Shown here in pieces: positions 35,469 through 43,312 of a stretch of 43,312 bases of DNA. The notes under the pieces are model-generated. The model saw only the letters and a program-made list of their open reading frames with translations, did no database searches and was not told the DNA's origin. The DNA comes from Acidobacteriota bacterium (GTDB lineage: Bacteria; Acidobacteriota; Vicinamibacteria; Vicinamibacterales; SCN-69-37): positions 736 to 44,047 of the forward strand of contig JAHEFO010000007.1 in the NCBI GenBank assembly GCA_024640135.1, written 5' to 3'. A program made the translations under genes and the position numbers. Position 1 is the first letter of the stretch; the number at the start of each line of letters is the position of its first letter.

Positions 35469-36566
35469 TCAGGCCGGGCCATGGGAAGTCGGGCCGCCGG
35501 CGCGGCCAAAGAGGTAGTGCGACACGATCCATTCGTCGCCGCCGCGGTAGCCCCAGGATTCAGCGCAGGCCATGAAGAACAGCCGCCAGCGCACGAACCA
35601 GCGAAGCGCCTCGCCGGCGCCGTACACCTGCGCGAACAGCTTGAGAAGTTCGCTGCGGTGCTGGTCCATGTTGGCCAGCCACGCTTCAGCCGTCTGCTGG
35701 TAGTGCCGGCCGCTCACCACCCAATGGTCGCGCACGGACAAGTCATCCTGAAAGTAGAGCAACAGATCATCGCTGGGCATCTGGCCCCCGGTGAAGAAGT
35801 GTTCCGCCATCCAGTCACCAGCGTCACGGACTTCAAAGGGATAGGCAAAACGGCGATGCGTGAAGATGTGCGTGAACAGCAGGCTGTCCGAGTGCATCCA
35901 CGACGCCACTTTGCGGAACAGTTGCTGGTAGTTGCGGACGTGTTCCATCATCTCCACCGACACGATCCGGTCGAAGACCTGGCCGGCCTCGAACGTGTTG
36001 ATGTCCGCAGTGAGGATGTCGATGTTGCCGAGGCCGCGTTGCCGCGCCTGCGCCTCGATGAACTGACGCTGCGACTGAGAGTTCGACACGCCGGTGACGC
36101 GGCTGTTGGGAAAACGCGCGGCGGCATAGAGCGCGAAGGCGCCCCAGCCGCAGCCCAGGTCCAAGATCCGTTGGCCGTCAGAAAGTTGCGCCCGTTCTGC
36201 CGTCAGGTCGAGCATGCGCTGTTCGGCCATGTCCAGGGTGTCGCCGCTCTGCCAGAGTCCGCAGCTGTACTTGCGATGACGACCCAGCACCTGTCCGAAG
36301 AAGTCGGCCGGTACCTCGTAGTGCTGCTCGTTCGCCGCCGGCGTGTGGACCGCGATGGGACTGGCCTTCAGCCGCGCGACATACCGCAGCAGGTGGGCCC
36401 GCTGACGCTCGGTGGTCCCTTTGTCTTCCTCGCGCAACCGGCCTGTCAGCAGACGGCGGATGCCGGATCTGAGAATCCAGTCGGGGACCAGGTCGCGTTC
36501 GACCAACGCCTCGTACCATGGCGCCTCCCGGTGACGGATTTCCTGTTCGATGGTTGTTGTTGCCAT
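35469..36566 (-). CDS. Cyclopropane-fatty-acid-synthase-like SAM methyltransferase (UfaM/CNMT-like)
   Basis: 365 residues from ATG 36566 (GGAG upstream; start one base after the stop of the CarH-like gene). The core is [17 protein letters not shown], then [16 protein letters not shown] (SAM motif I), [12 protein letters not shown] and [17 protein letters not shown], the CFA-synthase family catalytic layout. It lacks the N-terminal domain of true CfaA. This shorter form resembles bacterial UfaM and plant coclaurine N-methyltransferase-like proteins. UfaM-type enzymes methylate unsaturated acyl chains in membrane phospholipids, which fits the desaturase and flavoprotein opposite. The name is by resemblance only. 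Confidence 0.85.
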   Translation of the reverse strand: MATTTIEQEIRHREAPWYEALVERDLVPDWILRSGIRRLLTGRLREEDKGTTERQRAHLLRYVARLKASPIAVHTPAANEQHYEVPADFFGQVLGRHRKYSCGLWQSGDTLDMAEQRMLDLTAERAQLSDGQRILDLGCGWGAFALYAAARFPNSRVTGVSNSQSQRQFIEAQARQRGLGNIDILTADINTFEAGQVFDRIVSVEMMEHVRNYQQLFRKVASWMHSDSLLFTHIFTHRRFAYPFEVRDAGDWMAEHFFTGGQMPSDDLLLYFQDDLSVRDHWVVSGRHYQQTAEAWLANMDQHRSELLKLFAQVYGAGEALRWFVRWRLFFMACAESWGYRGGDEWIVSHYLFGRAGGPTSHGPA

Positions 36567-36567
36567 G

Positions 36568-37473
36568 TCATGGTCTCCAGTCCCGGCACGCCTCGTCGAA
36601 TGCCGGCAGGTCAGCGAACGCGACCACAGGGCGGTCCACTTGTGAAAGGTCGAGTTGTGCCAGGCCGGCGCCGCCAAGCCACAAGCGGGTTGACAACGGC
36701 AGGGCGCCGGCCACGGTTTGCACCTCAGCCATCGTCTCGTCCGTGATGACGGTGATGCCGAGCAGGACCGCCTGCGCGTGCACGAGGCGGGCAGCGCGTG
36801 CCGTCTGGTCACCCGGGAGGTTGGCGCCAAGGTAGACCGGCTCGATGCCCGAGAGCGACGCAAGCATGGCGGCGGCCAGAATGCCGAACTCGTGCGACTC
36901 ATGCGCCGGCGTCGTCACCACGACCCTCCGCACCGGGGTGGTCGGCCGGAACAGGCGGGTCATGCTGCCGAGCAGATTGCGCAGCGCCTGAGAGACAAGA
37001 TGCTCCTGCGCAATGGCAAACTGGCCCTCGTGCCAGCGAGTGCCCACCTCCTGCATGAGCGGGACGACGGCCTGATAGATGAAGTCGCGGGGCGCGAGAA
37101 CAGCCGCCAGGCGCCCAAGTTCATCGCTGACGCGCGCCGCATCGAAGTTCTCGATCGCCAGGAGCACTGGCGTCAGACCGTCGGCTGGGGAAGTTGCTTG
37201 CGGCGCGACGGGCCGGTCTGACGGCCGCACGGCAAGAGCGTTCAGCGCGTCGAGATCTGCGTCCGACAGAGACGCGATGCTGCCAATGGCATGCCCGTTC
37301 TGAACCAGCGTGTTCAGCCGCTCGAGCCTGGCAATCTGCGCTGGACCGTATTGCCGCCCCCGACCCGAGCGTTCAGGCACGACGGCCTGATATCGTCGCT
37401 CCCAGGCACGCAGGGTGTCGGGACTGATGCCAGTGAGTTTCGCGACAGCGCGAATGGGGTAGCGGGTGTCCAT
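36568..37473 (-). CDS. MerR-family B12-dependent photoreceptor repressor (CarH/LitR-like)
   Basis: 301 residues. Residues 1-70 are a MerR DNA-binding domain ([24 protein letters not shown]). A four-helix cobalamin-capping domain has the CarH signature W-x9-EH: W147 and E157-H158, with H148 next to the Trp. The Rossmann cobalamin-binding domain has E192-x-H194-xx-G197. These match Thermus CarH W131, H132, E141, H142 and H177, that is the lower ligand and the residue that ligates cobalt after light. So it should bind adenosylcobalamin, tetramerise in the dark, repress and release DNA in light. Adjacent operator repeats and TTGACA-17-TATCTT promoter support autoregulation. Confidence 0.9.
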   Translation of the reverse strand: MDTRYPIRAVAKLTGISPDTLRAWERRYQAVVPERSGRGRQYGPAQIARLERLNTLVQNGHAIGSIASLSDADLDALNALAVRPSDRPVAPQATSPADGLTPVLLAIENFDAARVSDELGRLAAVLAPRDFIYQAVVPLMQEVGTRWHEGQFAIAQEHLVSQALRNLLGSMTRLFRPTTPVRRVVVTTPAHESHEFGILAAAMLASLSGIEPVYLGANLPGDQTARAARLVHAQAVLLGITVITDETMAEVQTVAGALPLSTRLWLGGAGLAQLDLSQVDRPVVAFADLPAFDEACRDWRP

Positions 37474-37501
37474 GTCCTCACGAAGATACGTTCTAGAGGA
37501 T

Positions 37502-37553
37502 CTCTTGTCAAGCGTTTGTCATGGACAAAGGCTTGACAAAGATAAGACAAATG
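37502..37553. promoter_or_regulatory. CarH-type operator with five 11-bp-spaced half-sites and divergent promoters
   Basis: GACAAA cores start at 37524, 37535 and 37546 on the plus strand, exactly 11 apart. Two more in the opposite direction (TTTGTC 37515-37520, CTTGTC 37504-37509) are also 11 apart, so the centre (37505-37539) is a near-perfect 35-base palindrome. Minus-strand promoter of the CarH gene: TTGACA 37511-37506, 17 bases, TATCTT 37488-37483, with the start only a few bases before ATG 37473. Plus-strand promoter options: TTGTCA 37516-37521 with GATAAG 37541-37546, or TTGACA 37533-37538 with a weak CAGGAT. Thermus CarH binds 11-bp direct repeats over a -35 box. Confidence 0.75.
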
Positions 37554-37568
37554 GTCAGGATACGTGCT

Positions 37569-38411
37569 ATGGAAGCTGACGTGAACGCTGCTTCGGGCTC
37601 TTCCGCGGGCAAAGACCGTTACCAGTTCGGGGCGGTCGTGTTCTTCGCCCTCCTGCATCTGGGTGTGGTGGCCATCTGGTGGACGCCGCCGACGGCGTCG
37701 CTCCTGGTGTGGTTAGTGGCGACGTACGCGGTGCGGATGTTCGGGGTGACCGCCGGCTATCACCGTTATTTCGGGCACCGGAGCTACCGGCTCGGCCGCG
37801 TTTCGCAGTTTGCGATGGCATTTCTGGCACAGACCTCGGCTCAGAAGGGGGTGCTGTGGTGGGCTGCGCATCACCGCCATCATCATCGCGAGTCGGACCA
37901 GGACGACGATGTGCACTCGCCTCACCGGCGCGGTTTCTGGTGGGCGCATGTGGGCTGGGTGCTGTCCAACGATTTCGACGACTACGATCCGTCCGCGGTC
38001 AGGGACTTTCAGCATTATCCGGAACTGGTGTGGCTCAATCGCAATCACTGGGTGCCGACGGTGGTGTTTGGCGCTGCGGTGGCGCTCGTCGGCGGCTGGC
38101 CGGCCTTTGTCTGGGGTTACATCGTTTCGACGGTGGTCCTCTATCACTGTACGTTCGCGATCAACTCACTCGCGCATCTGTGGGGCACACGCCGGTTCGA
38201 CACGGCGGATGAAAGCCGGAACAACTGGTGGCTGGCGGTGATCACGCTGGGCGAGGGGTGGCACAACAATCATCACTACTCGCCGGGCAGCTGCCGCCAG
38301 GGCCAGCGCTGGTGGGAGCTGGACATTACGTATCTCGCACTCCGGGTTTTGAGCTGGGTTGGCATCGCGCGTGACCTTCGTCCGTTCCGAAAGGCGCGGA
38401 CGACCCAATGA
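37569..38411 (+). CDS. Membrane acyl-lipid/acyl-CoA desaturase (fatty acid desaturase)
   Basis: 280 residues from ATG 37569 with AGGA upstream; an earlier ATG at 37521 lies inside the operator. The three histidine boxes of the stearoyl-CoA-type desaturases are present: HRYFGH, HHRHH and HNNHH, with membrane helices between and the usual LGEGWHNNHHYSPGSCRQG. It inserts a cis double bond (typically delta-9) into membrane acyl chains using a di-iron centre. It heads an operon with the flavoprotein, DUF1365 and CFA synthase genes, each overlapping the previous one. Confidence 0.93.
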   Translation: MEADVNAASGSSAGKDRYQFGAVVFFALLHLGVVAIWWTPPTASLLVWLVATYAVRMFGVTAGYHRYFGHRSYRLGRVSQFAMAFLAQTSAQKGVLWWAAHHRHHHRESDQDDDVHSPHRRGFWWAHVGWVLSNDFDDYDPSAVRDFQHYPELVWLNRNHWVPTVVFGAAVALVGGWPAFVWGYIVSTVVLYHCTFAINSLAHLWGTRRFDTADESRNNWWLAVITLGEGWHNNHHYSPGSCRQGQRWWELDITYLALRVLSWVGIARDLRPFRKARTTQ

Positions 38412-39673
38412 CGTCCGTGGTGCCGGCCAGACGGATCGCCGTGATTGGCTCGGGTATCGCCGGACTGTCGACGGCCTATTACCTCAGTCGCGCGCATGAG
38501 GTGCATGTGTTCGAGCGCGACTCGCGCGTGGGCGGCCACACGAACACCGTGATGGTGGACTCGCCCTCCGGTCCGGTGCCGATCGATACCGGGTTCATCG
38601 TCCACAACGAACGCACGTATCCCCGATTCTGCCGTCTCATGGCGGCACTTGGAGTGGAAACCCAGCCGAGCGACATGTCATTTGCCGTCACGACGCCTGG
38701 CGCCGCCTTCGAGTACTCGAGTCGTGGACTCCGGGGCTTTTTCGCGCAGCGGCGAAACCTGTTCTCGCCGCGCCACTACCATCTCCTCCGCGAAATCGTG
38801 CGTTTCAACCGCGAGGCGCCGGATGTCCTGAGCGACCCGGCGGGGGATGCCATGACGCTCGGTGAGTTTCTCGACAGGGGCCGCTACGCCCGGGTGTTTG
38901 TGGATCGGTACCTGGTGCCGATGGCCGGCGCCATCTGGTCCATGGCTCCAGACGTCATGCGGGAGTTTCCCGTGCTGACGCTCGTGCGGTTCATGCATCA
39001 TCACGGCATGCTGGGCCTCACCACTCATCCCGCCTGGAAGGTCATTCGGGGCGGCAGTCAGGCTTATCTCGCACCGCTGACCGCGCCGTTCCGCGACCGC
39101 ATCAGGACCGGCGTCACCATCACATCCGTGGATCGCGCGGACGATGGGGTGACGGTGCGGTTTTCCGATCGTCCGGAGGAACAGTTCGACGAGGTGGTGT
39201 TCGGGTGCCACGGAGATCAGATCCTGCCGCTGCTCGCGCATCCGACGGCCGCTGAACGCGACATCCTGGGGCACTTTCGCACCAGCCGTAATGAGACGTG
39301 CCTGCATACCGACGCATCACTGCTGCCCGGTCGTCCGGCGGCCCGGGCCTCGTGGAACTACCGGCTCGGAGACGCGGGACGGGTGACGGTGACCTACCAC
39401 ATGAACCGCCTGCAGTCGCTCACGACACGCGAGGACTATTGCGTGACGTTGAATGCCGACGACACCATTGATCCCGGCAGGGTCCTGCGCCGGATGGTGT
39501 ACGAGCATCCGCTTTACACCCGCGATGCCATCCGGGCCCAGGAGCGGTGGTCGGAAATCAGCGGGAAACACCGGACGCACTTCTGCGGCGCGTACTGGTT
39601 CTACGGGTTTCACGAAGATGGTGTCAGAAGCGGCATGCGCGTCGCCGAGGCGCTTGGAGTGGCCTGCACATGA
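38408..39673 (+). CDS. FAD-dependent oxidoreductase of the COG2907 flavin amine oxidase-like group
   Basis: 421 residues (ATGA overlap with the desaturase). The FAD motif IAVIGSGIAGLSTAYYL is at residues 10-26, followed by VFERDSRVGGHTNTV and the substrate-side DTGFIVHNERTYP. Proteins of this group sit beside CFA synthases and DUF1365 proteins in light- and oxidative-stress-induced lipid operons of many bacteria, and in alphaproteobacteria a member takes part in furan fatty acid synthesis (as I recall). Its likely role is acyl-chain desaturation or oxidation. The exact reaction here is not shown. Confidence 0.85.
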   Translation: MTSVVPARRIAVIGSGIAGLSTAYYLSRAHEVHVFERDSRVGGHTNTVMVDSPSGPVPIDTGFIVHNERTYPRFCRLMAALGVETQPSDMSFAVTTPGAAFEYSSRGLRGFFAQRRNLFSPRHYHLLREIVRFNREAPDVLSDPAGDAMTLGEFLDRGRYARVFVDRYLVPMAGAIWSMAPDVMREFPVLTLVRFMHHHGMLGLTTHPAWKVIRGGSQAYLAPLTAPFRDRIRTGVTITSVDRADDGVTVRFSDRPEEQFDEVVFGCHGDQILPLLAHPTAAERDILGHFRTSRNETCLHTDASLLPGRPAARASWNYRLGDAGRVTVTYHMNRLQSLTTREDYCVTLNADDTIDPGRVLRRMVYEHPLYTRDAIRAQERWSEISGKHRTHFCGAYWFYGFHEDGVRSGMRVAEALGVACT

Positions 39674-40470
39674 TTCCTGAACCGGGCCTGTACACGGGCA
39701 CGCTGCGGCATCGCCGATTCAGTCCGAGCGCCCATGGGTTCACCTATGGCCTCTTCATGGCGTGGCTCGACATTGACCGGATTCCAGAGATCATGGGTCG
39801 ATCGAGACTCACCAGTTACAACCGGTTCAACTGGGCGAGTTTTGACGAACGCGACCACCTCGGCGACCCGCAGCTGCCCCTGCGCGAACGGGTGACGCGC
39901 GACGCCCGCGCGAATGGGGTCGAACTGCCGGACGGCCCGATCTACCTGCTGACGCACCTGCGCTACCTGGGGTACTGCTTCAATCCCATCTCGTTCTACT
40001 TCTGCTACGACCGGCACGGCGCGCTTGCCATCGTGCTGGCTGAGGTGAACAGCACGTTCGGAGAACAGCGCAACTACTGGCTGACGTCCAAGAACCGGCT
40101 GCCTTCGCCCGGCACGTTCCGCTACCGGTGCGCCAAGACCATGCACGTCTCGCCCTTCATGGACATGGATCTCGACTACGAATTCGCCCTGTCCGAGCCG
40201 GGAGCCACGCTGGTGGCCCACATGGCCACACACGAGCGGGCCGCGTCACCCTCGGCTCCGTCACGCTTCGACGCCACGCTGACGCTGGCGCATCAGGCCT
40301 GGACGTCTCGAGGAATTCGCGCGGCGCTCCTGCGCCATCCCTGGATGACCGCCAGAGTGATCGTCGCCATTCACTGGCAGGCCCTGCGGCTGTACCTCAA
40401 GCGTGTCCCTGTCTTCACCCACCCGGCCCGCGTGCGGCCGCCGGATCCCGAGGCCACGAAACCATCATGA
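39670..40470 (+). CDS. DUF1365 family protein
   Basis: 266 residues from ATG 39670 (ATGA overlap). Family hallmarks: GTLRHRRFSPSAHGFTYGLFMAWLDIDR at the N-terminus, LLTHLRYLGYCFNPISFYFCYD, EVNSTFGEQRNYWL and the conserved KTMHVSPFMDMDLDYEF. Its biochemical role is unknown; it is nearly always found between the COG2907 flavoprotein and a CFA synthase, as here. An upstream extension of the frame overlaps the flavoprotein and is not used. Confidence 0.92.
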   Translation: MIPEPGLYTGTLRHRRFSPSAHGFTYGLFMAWLDIDRIPEIMGRSRLTSYNRFNWASFDERDHLGDPQLPLRERVTRDARANGVELPDGPIYLLTHLRYLGYCFNPISFYFCYDRHGALAIVLAEVNSTFGEQRNYWLTSKNRLPSPGTFRYRCAKTMHVSPFMDMDLDYEFALSEPGATLVAHMATHERAASPSAPSRFDATLTLAHQAWTSRGIRAALLRHPWMTARVIVAIHWQALRLYLKRVPVFTHPARVRPPDPEATKPS

Positions 40471-41720
40471 TCACATCCTACGCACAAACCACAGTCCTCC
40501 GGATGTTCGAACATCTGCGCCACGGCGCGCTGGAGGTGGTCTGCCCTGACCGCTCCTATGTCTTCGGCGACCCGGCGGCGGACCTGCAGGCCTGCATCGC
40601 CGTGCACGATCCACGCTTCTTCACGCGGCTCGTCTTCGGCGGAGACGATGCGGTTGGGGATGCGTACGTGGACGGCGACTGGTCGTCTCCGGACCTCGTG
40701 GCGGTCGTGCGACTGGCGGCGCGGAACCTGGCCACCCTCGAGGGGGGACACCCGTTCCTGTCGTTCGGCAGCCGCCTGTACCATCGCGCGCGCCACTGGA
40801 TGAACCGCAACACGGTGGCGGGCAGCCGGCGCAACATCGAGGCGCACTACGATCTCAGCAACGACTTCTTCCGGCTCTTCCTCGACCAGCGCATGGTGTA
40901 CTCGAGTGCGATCTACCGCAAGCCAGACGACTCGCTCGAACAGGCGCAGGTGGAGAAACTCGACCGCATCTGCCGCAAATTGCGTCTGGGTCCCAATGAC
41001 CACGTTCTGGAAATCGGCACCGGCTGGGGCGCGTTCGCGCTGCACGCGTCACGTCACTTCGGCTGCAGGGTCACCACCACCACGATCAGCCAGGAGCAGC
41101 ACGACGAGGCCCAGCGCCTGTTTGCCGGCGCCGGCGACGCGGGCGCGCGTATCACCTTGCTCCTCGAAGACTACCGGCAACTGCGCGGCACGTACTCCAG
41201 GATTGTCAGTATCGAGATGTTCGAGGCGGTCGGGCTCGAGTACTACGACACCTTCTTCGCCGCCTGCGACCGGCTTCTTGAGCCGGACGGATCGATGCTG
41301 ATGCAGGCGATCACGATGAACGAACACCGGTTCGACGCGTACCGGAAGCAGAGTGACTGGATCCAGCGCCGGATCTTCCCGGGGTCGCAGCTGGCATCCG
41401 TACGCGAGGTGCTCAACTCCCTCGTGCGCGCCACGCGGCTGTCAGCCTTTCACATGGAGGATATCGGGCTGCACTATGCGTTCACGCTGGCCGAGTGGCG
41501 GCGACGGTTCCACGCGTCGAATGACCAGGTGCGCGCGCTGGGGTTTGATGAGGCATTCTGCCGGATGTGGGACTACTATCTCGCGTACTGCGAGGGGGCC
41601 TTTCGCGAACGGCACATCGGCAACGTCCAGCTGCTGCTGACGAAGAACGCGAACCCGGCTGCTCTCCACGGCGAGCCCTGGGGGATCGCCGCGACGCCCG
41701 TGACCACGCCCACGGTCTGA
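40467..41720 (+). CDS. cfa: Cyclopropane-fatty-acyl-phospholipid synthase
   Basis: 417 residues from ATG 40467 (ATGA overlap). It has the N-terminal substrate domain missing in the other CFA-like protein (residues 1-125), then IEAHYDLSNDFFRLFLDQRMVYSSAIY, SAM motif LEIGTGWGAFALHASRHFG, TTTISQEQHDEA and IVSIEMFEAVGLEYY. It transfers a methylene group from SAM to cis-unsaturated phospholipid acyl chains. As the last gene of the desaturase operon it acts on the desaturase product. The gene is convergent with the DUF1295 gene, six bases between stops. Confidence 0.93.
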   Translation: MITSYAQTTVLRMFEHLRHGALEVVCPDRSYVFGDPAADLQACIAVHDPRFFTRLVFGGDDAVGDAYVDGDWSSPDLVAVVRLAARNLATLEGGHPFLSFGSRLYHRARHWMNRNTVAGSRRNIEAHYDLSNDFFRLFLDQRMVYSSAIYRKPDDSLEQAQVEKLDRICRKLRLGPNDHVLEIGTGWGAFALHASRHFGCRVTTTTISQEQHDEAQRLFAGAGDAGARITLLLEDYRQLRGTYSRIVSIEMFEAVGLEYYDTFFAACDRLLEPDGSMLMQAITMNEHRFDAYRKQSDWIQRRIFPGSQLASVREVLNSLVRATRLSAFHMEDIGLHYAFTLAEWRRRFHASNDQVRALGFDEAFCRMWDYYLAYCEGAFRERHIGNVQLLLTKNANPAALHGEPWGIAATPVTTPTV

Positions 41721-41726
41721 GGGGCG

Positions 41727-42497
41727 CTAGACGGACCTGGGCGGCCAGAGCACCAGGCGGCTCGTGCGCCGCACGTGTGCCTGGTAGTCCGGGTTGTCGC
41801 CCCACTTCTTGCGGGCGCTGGCCTCCAGCGTCGGGATGCCGGTGACCTTGAGTAGAATCCAGGTGATGGCCACCGGGCCCACGAGTCCGATCCAGGACCA
41901 GCCCGTGTAGTTGCCCGCCACGTAGACAAAGACGCCCCACCAGCACAACAGTTCCCCGAAGTAGTTGGGATGCCGGCTGTACTTCCACAGGCCGGTGGTC
42001 ATCCACCGGGCACCGCCAGCGGGCCGCCGCTTCGCGGCAAACTTCTGCGCATCGGCGACGGTCTCGATCAGGAGTCCCAATGCCCAGACGGTGCCGCCGA
42101 TGGACATCCACGGCGTCCAGTCGCCGGGAGCGGCGAACCAGATCGTGACGGGCAGCATGATCACCCAGACGGCGACGCCCTGACCGAGCCAGAACTGGAA
42201 GAACGCCCAGAACCGTTCCCGAATGCCGTCGAACCTGACGTCACGGCCCATGTGGATGATGCGATACAGGAGGTAGAGGGCCAGGCGCACGCCCCAGAGC
42301 ATCACCATCGCGGCCAGGACCAGTTGCGGCGGGTCGGCTGGAGTGCCGCCAGCCAGCAGGATGGCCGCGATCAGCACGAACGTGAGTCCATACGACAGGT
42401 CGGTGACCTTGTCGGTCCGGAAAGTGGCGGCGAACGCAAAGAACGCCGCCTGAATCAGAAGGCTGACGCCCAGCGTCATGAAGATGAGGTACAGCAT
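41727..42497 (-). CDS. DUF1295 integral membrane protein (steroid 5-alpha-reductase-like)
   Basis: 256 residues, about seven helices. The C-terminal family motif is clear: GARWMTTGLWKYSRHPNYFGELLCWWGVFVYV, followed by GIPTLEASARKKWGDNPDYQAHVRRTSRL, the isoprenylcysteine methyltransferase/5-alpha-reductase-like NAD(P)H-binding region. DUF1295 genes often accompany CFA synthase and DUF1365 genes, so a role in lipid reduction or methylation is likely, though not shown. It starts 18 bases after the stop of the small membrane protein gene on the same strand. Confidence 0.9.
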   Translation of the reverse strand: MLYLIFMTLGVSLLIQAAFFAFAATFRTDKVTDLSYGLTFVLIAAILLAGGTPADPPQLVLAAMVMLWGVRLALYLLYRIIHMGRDVRFDGIRERFWAFFQFWLGQGVAVWVIMLPVTIWFAAPGDWTPWMSIGGTVWALGLLIETVADAQKFAAKRRPAGGARWMTTGLWKYSRHPNYFGELLCWWGVFVYVAGNYTGWSWIGLVGPVAITWILLKVTGIPTLEASARKKWGDNPDYQAHVRRTSRLVLWPPRSV

Positions 42498-42515
42498 GTC
42501 TTTCTCAATGGAAGC

Positions 42516-42794
42516 CTACGGTAACCAGAGGATCCACGCGAACAACGCCAGGTAGCCCGCCAGGTACGTGCGGAAGCGGCGGGCCATCTCGCGTTCATCA
42601 GGTGTGTGAAAGTACCGATCAGTGAACAGGGCTGCGATGTCGTGTCCAAACCACGGCAGCACGTTGATCTTCCAGTCATCTCGCCGGTACACGGTGGACC
42701 GCCATTGATATCGCAGTTTCCACAGCGGGATTCCATAGAGCAGGAAGACAACGATGAGACCGTTCTTGAGCATGGGCCGAACCCATGATCGCAT
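42516..42794 (-). CDS. Small hypothetical membrane protein, 92 residues
   Basis: Start at ATG 42794 with GGAAG four bases upstream; ATG 42773 is an alternative, and the frame is open further upstream without support. The N-terminal helix is NGLIVVFLLYGIPLWKL and the C-terminal helix YLAGYLALFAWILWLP, with a charged loop between (DDWKINVLPWFGHDIAALFTDRYFHTP). No family recognised. It is the first gene of a two-gene unit with the DUF1295 protein and is probably part of the lipid-modification island. Confidence 0.6.
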   Translation of the reverse strand: MRSWVRPMLKNGLIVVFLLYGIPLWKLRYQWRSTVYRRDDWKINVLPWFGHDIAALFTDRYFHTPDEREMARRFRTYLAGYLALFAWILWLP

Positions 42795-42977
42795 GACTTC
42801 CGGTCTTGCGCCGGCGTTGCCGCCATGAGAAGCGATGCGGGAAACTTCACGGTCCCGCGCAATTGTCCGCAATCCTGACTGCGTGCATCTCGACATCGGC
42901 CCACAAGGCCCGGGCAGCCCCGGCTGGCGTCGGCATGTGAGTTGCACATTGGAACTCCTTCCAGAGGAGACCTGCAC

Positions 42978-43312
42978 ATGCGTAAGTTGCTGTTCGTCAC
43001 TGTAAGTCTCGTGTTCGTATCGGCCATCGTGGCAGCGCAGCACCTGAACACCGCCGAGCCTATCGTCAAGGGCAATCTGACCCTGCTCTCCGACGTGGTC
43101 GTGGGTACGACCGTGCTGAAGACCGGGGCGTACCGGTTCGTGTGCGATCGCGAAACCATTACGTTCTCGGACCGGGATAATGGCAAGACCGTGCTCAAAG
43201 TTCCATGCAAAGGCCGCCAGTTGCCCCTCCCGAGCGCGGAGACCCAGATGCATGTCAAGACCGACGCGTCGGGGAACAGGGTTGCCAGCGTGCTGCTGCT
43301 CAAGGGCAGCAA
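42978..43312 (+). CDS. Hypothetical exported protein (3' end outside window)
   Basis: The first 111 codons are present. AGAGGAG precedes ATG 42978. A Sec signal peptide (MRKLLFVTVSLVFVSAIVAA) is followed by a beta-strand-rich domain: NLTLLSDVVVGTTVLKTGAYRFVCDRETITFSD, which resembles the small exported beta proteins that are frequent in Acidobacteriota and unassigned. It is divergent from the small membrane protein, 183 bases away; that gap shows no other feature I can support. Confidence 0.7.
   Translation, partial: MRKLLFVTVSLVFVSAIVAAQHLNTAEPIVKGNLTLLSDVVVGTTVLKTGAYRFVCDRETITFSDRDNGKTVLKVPCKGRQLPLPSAETQMHVKTDASGNRVASVLLLKGS

Noticed and set aside
37521-37568. Earlier start of the desaturase at ATG 37521
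   Set aside because: That ATG is the centre of the operator palindrome and lies upstream of or within the promoter; ATG 37569 has AGGA at a proper distance.

Overview
The window is a GC-rich bacterial chromosome segment of about 43 kb with tightly packed genes, many ATGA/GTGA start-stop overlaps and several GTG starts. The mix of an NPCBM-type glycosidase, a sulfatase, a DUF885 peptidase, a large TonB-dependent receptor with a carboxypeptidase-regulatory-like N-terminus, Gly/Arg-rich inserts in exported proteins and a transaldolase/phosphoglucose isomerase fusion suggests a soil or sediment Acidobacteriota, perhaps Vicinamibacteria. That placement is inference; no rRNA, tRNA, CRISPR array, insertion sequence or phage gene was seen.

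Layout. Positions 1-7.2 kb hold exported hydrolases: a truncated NPCBM protein (probably a GH27 alpha-galactosidase), a DUF885 metallopeptidase, an esterase, a lipoprotein, a formylglycine sulfatase and a cupin. Positions 7.3-10.0 kb hold an unknown protein, a nitronate-monooxygenase-like flavoprotein and a SAM methyltransferase on the minus strand.

Positions 10.2-21.4 kb are a complete clade-II-type nitrous oxide reduction operon: a GltD-like FAD/iron-sulfur oxidoreductase, a Tat-type Rieske protein, a b6-type cytochrome b, a pentaheme cytochrome c, Sec-type NosZ, a NosB-like membrane protein split by an apparent one-base frameshift, then NosD, NosF, NosL and NosY. The reading is that quinol electrons pass through the Rieske/cytochrome b/cytochrome c unit to NosZ, while NosDFLY supply and mature its copper centres. 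No NosR is present. Next to it on the minus strand lie EamA, YccF, a Crp/Fnr regulator and a hemerythrin-like protein. The same perfect palindrome, ATGAC-N4-GTCAT, lies about 46 bases ahead of the first nos gene and about 51 bases ahead of the hemerythrin gene, so the Crp/Fnr protein is a good candidate regulator of both.

Positions 24.2-32.7 kb carry a VTT membrane protein, a TRAP transporter (TatT lipoprotein, DctP, fused DctQM), the transaldolase/phosphoglucose isomerase fusion and a TlpA-like thioredoxin lipoprotein. A 21-base tandem repeat follows, possibly coding for an Arg-rich protein, then a TonB-dependent receptor.

Positions 35.5-42.8 kb are a lipid-modification island around a CarH/LitR-type B12 photoreceptor repressor. 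Divergently placed are a UfaM-like methyltransferase (with the repressor) and an operon of acyl desaturase, COG2907 flavoprotein, DUF1365 protein and cyclopropane fatty acid synthase; a DUF1295 protein and a small membrane protein face them. The shared promoter region has five GACAA-type half-sites in an exact 11-bp register, as expected for a CarH operator. The window ends in a truncated exported protein.
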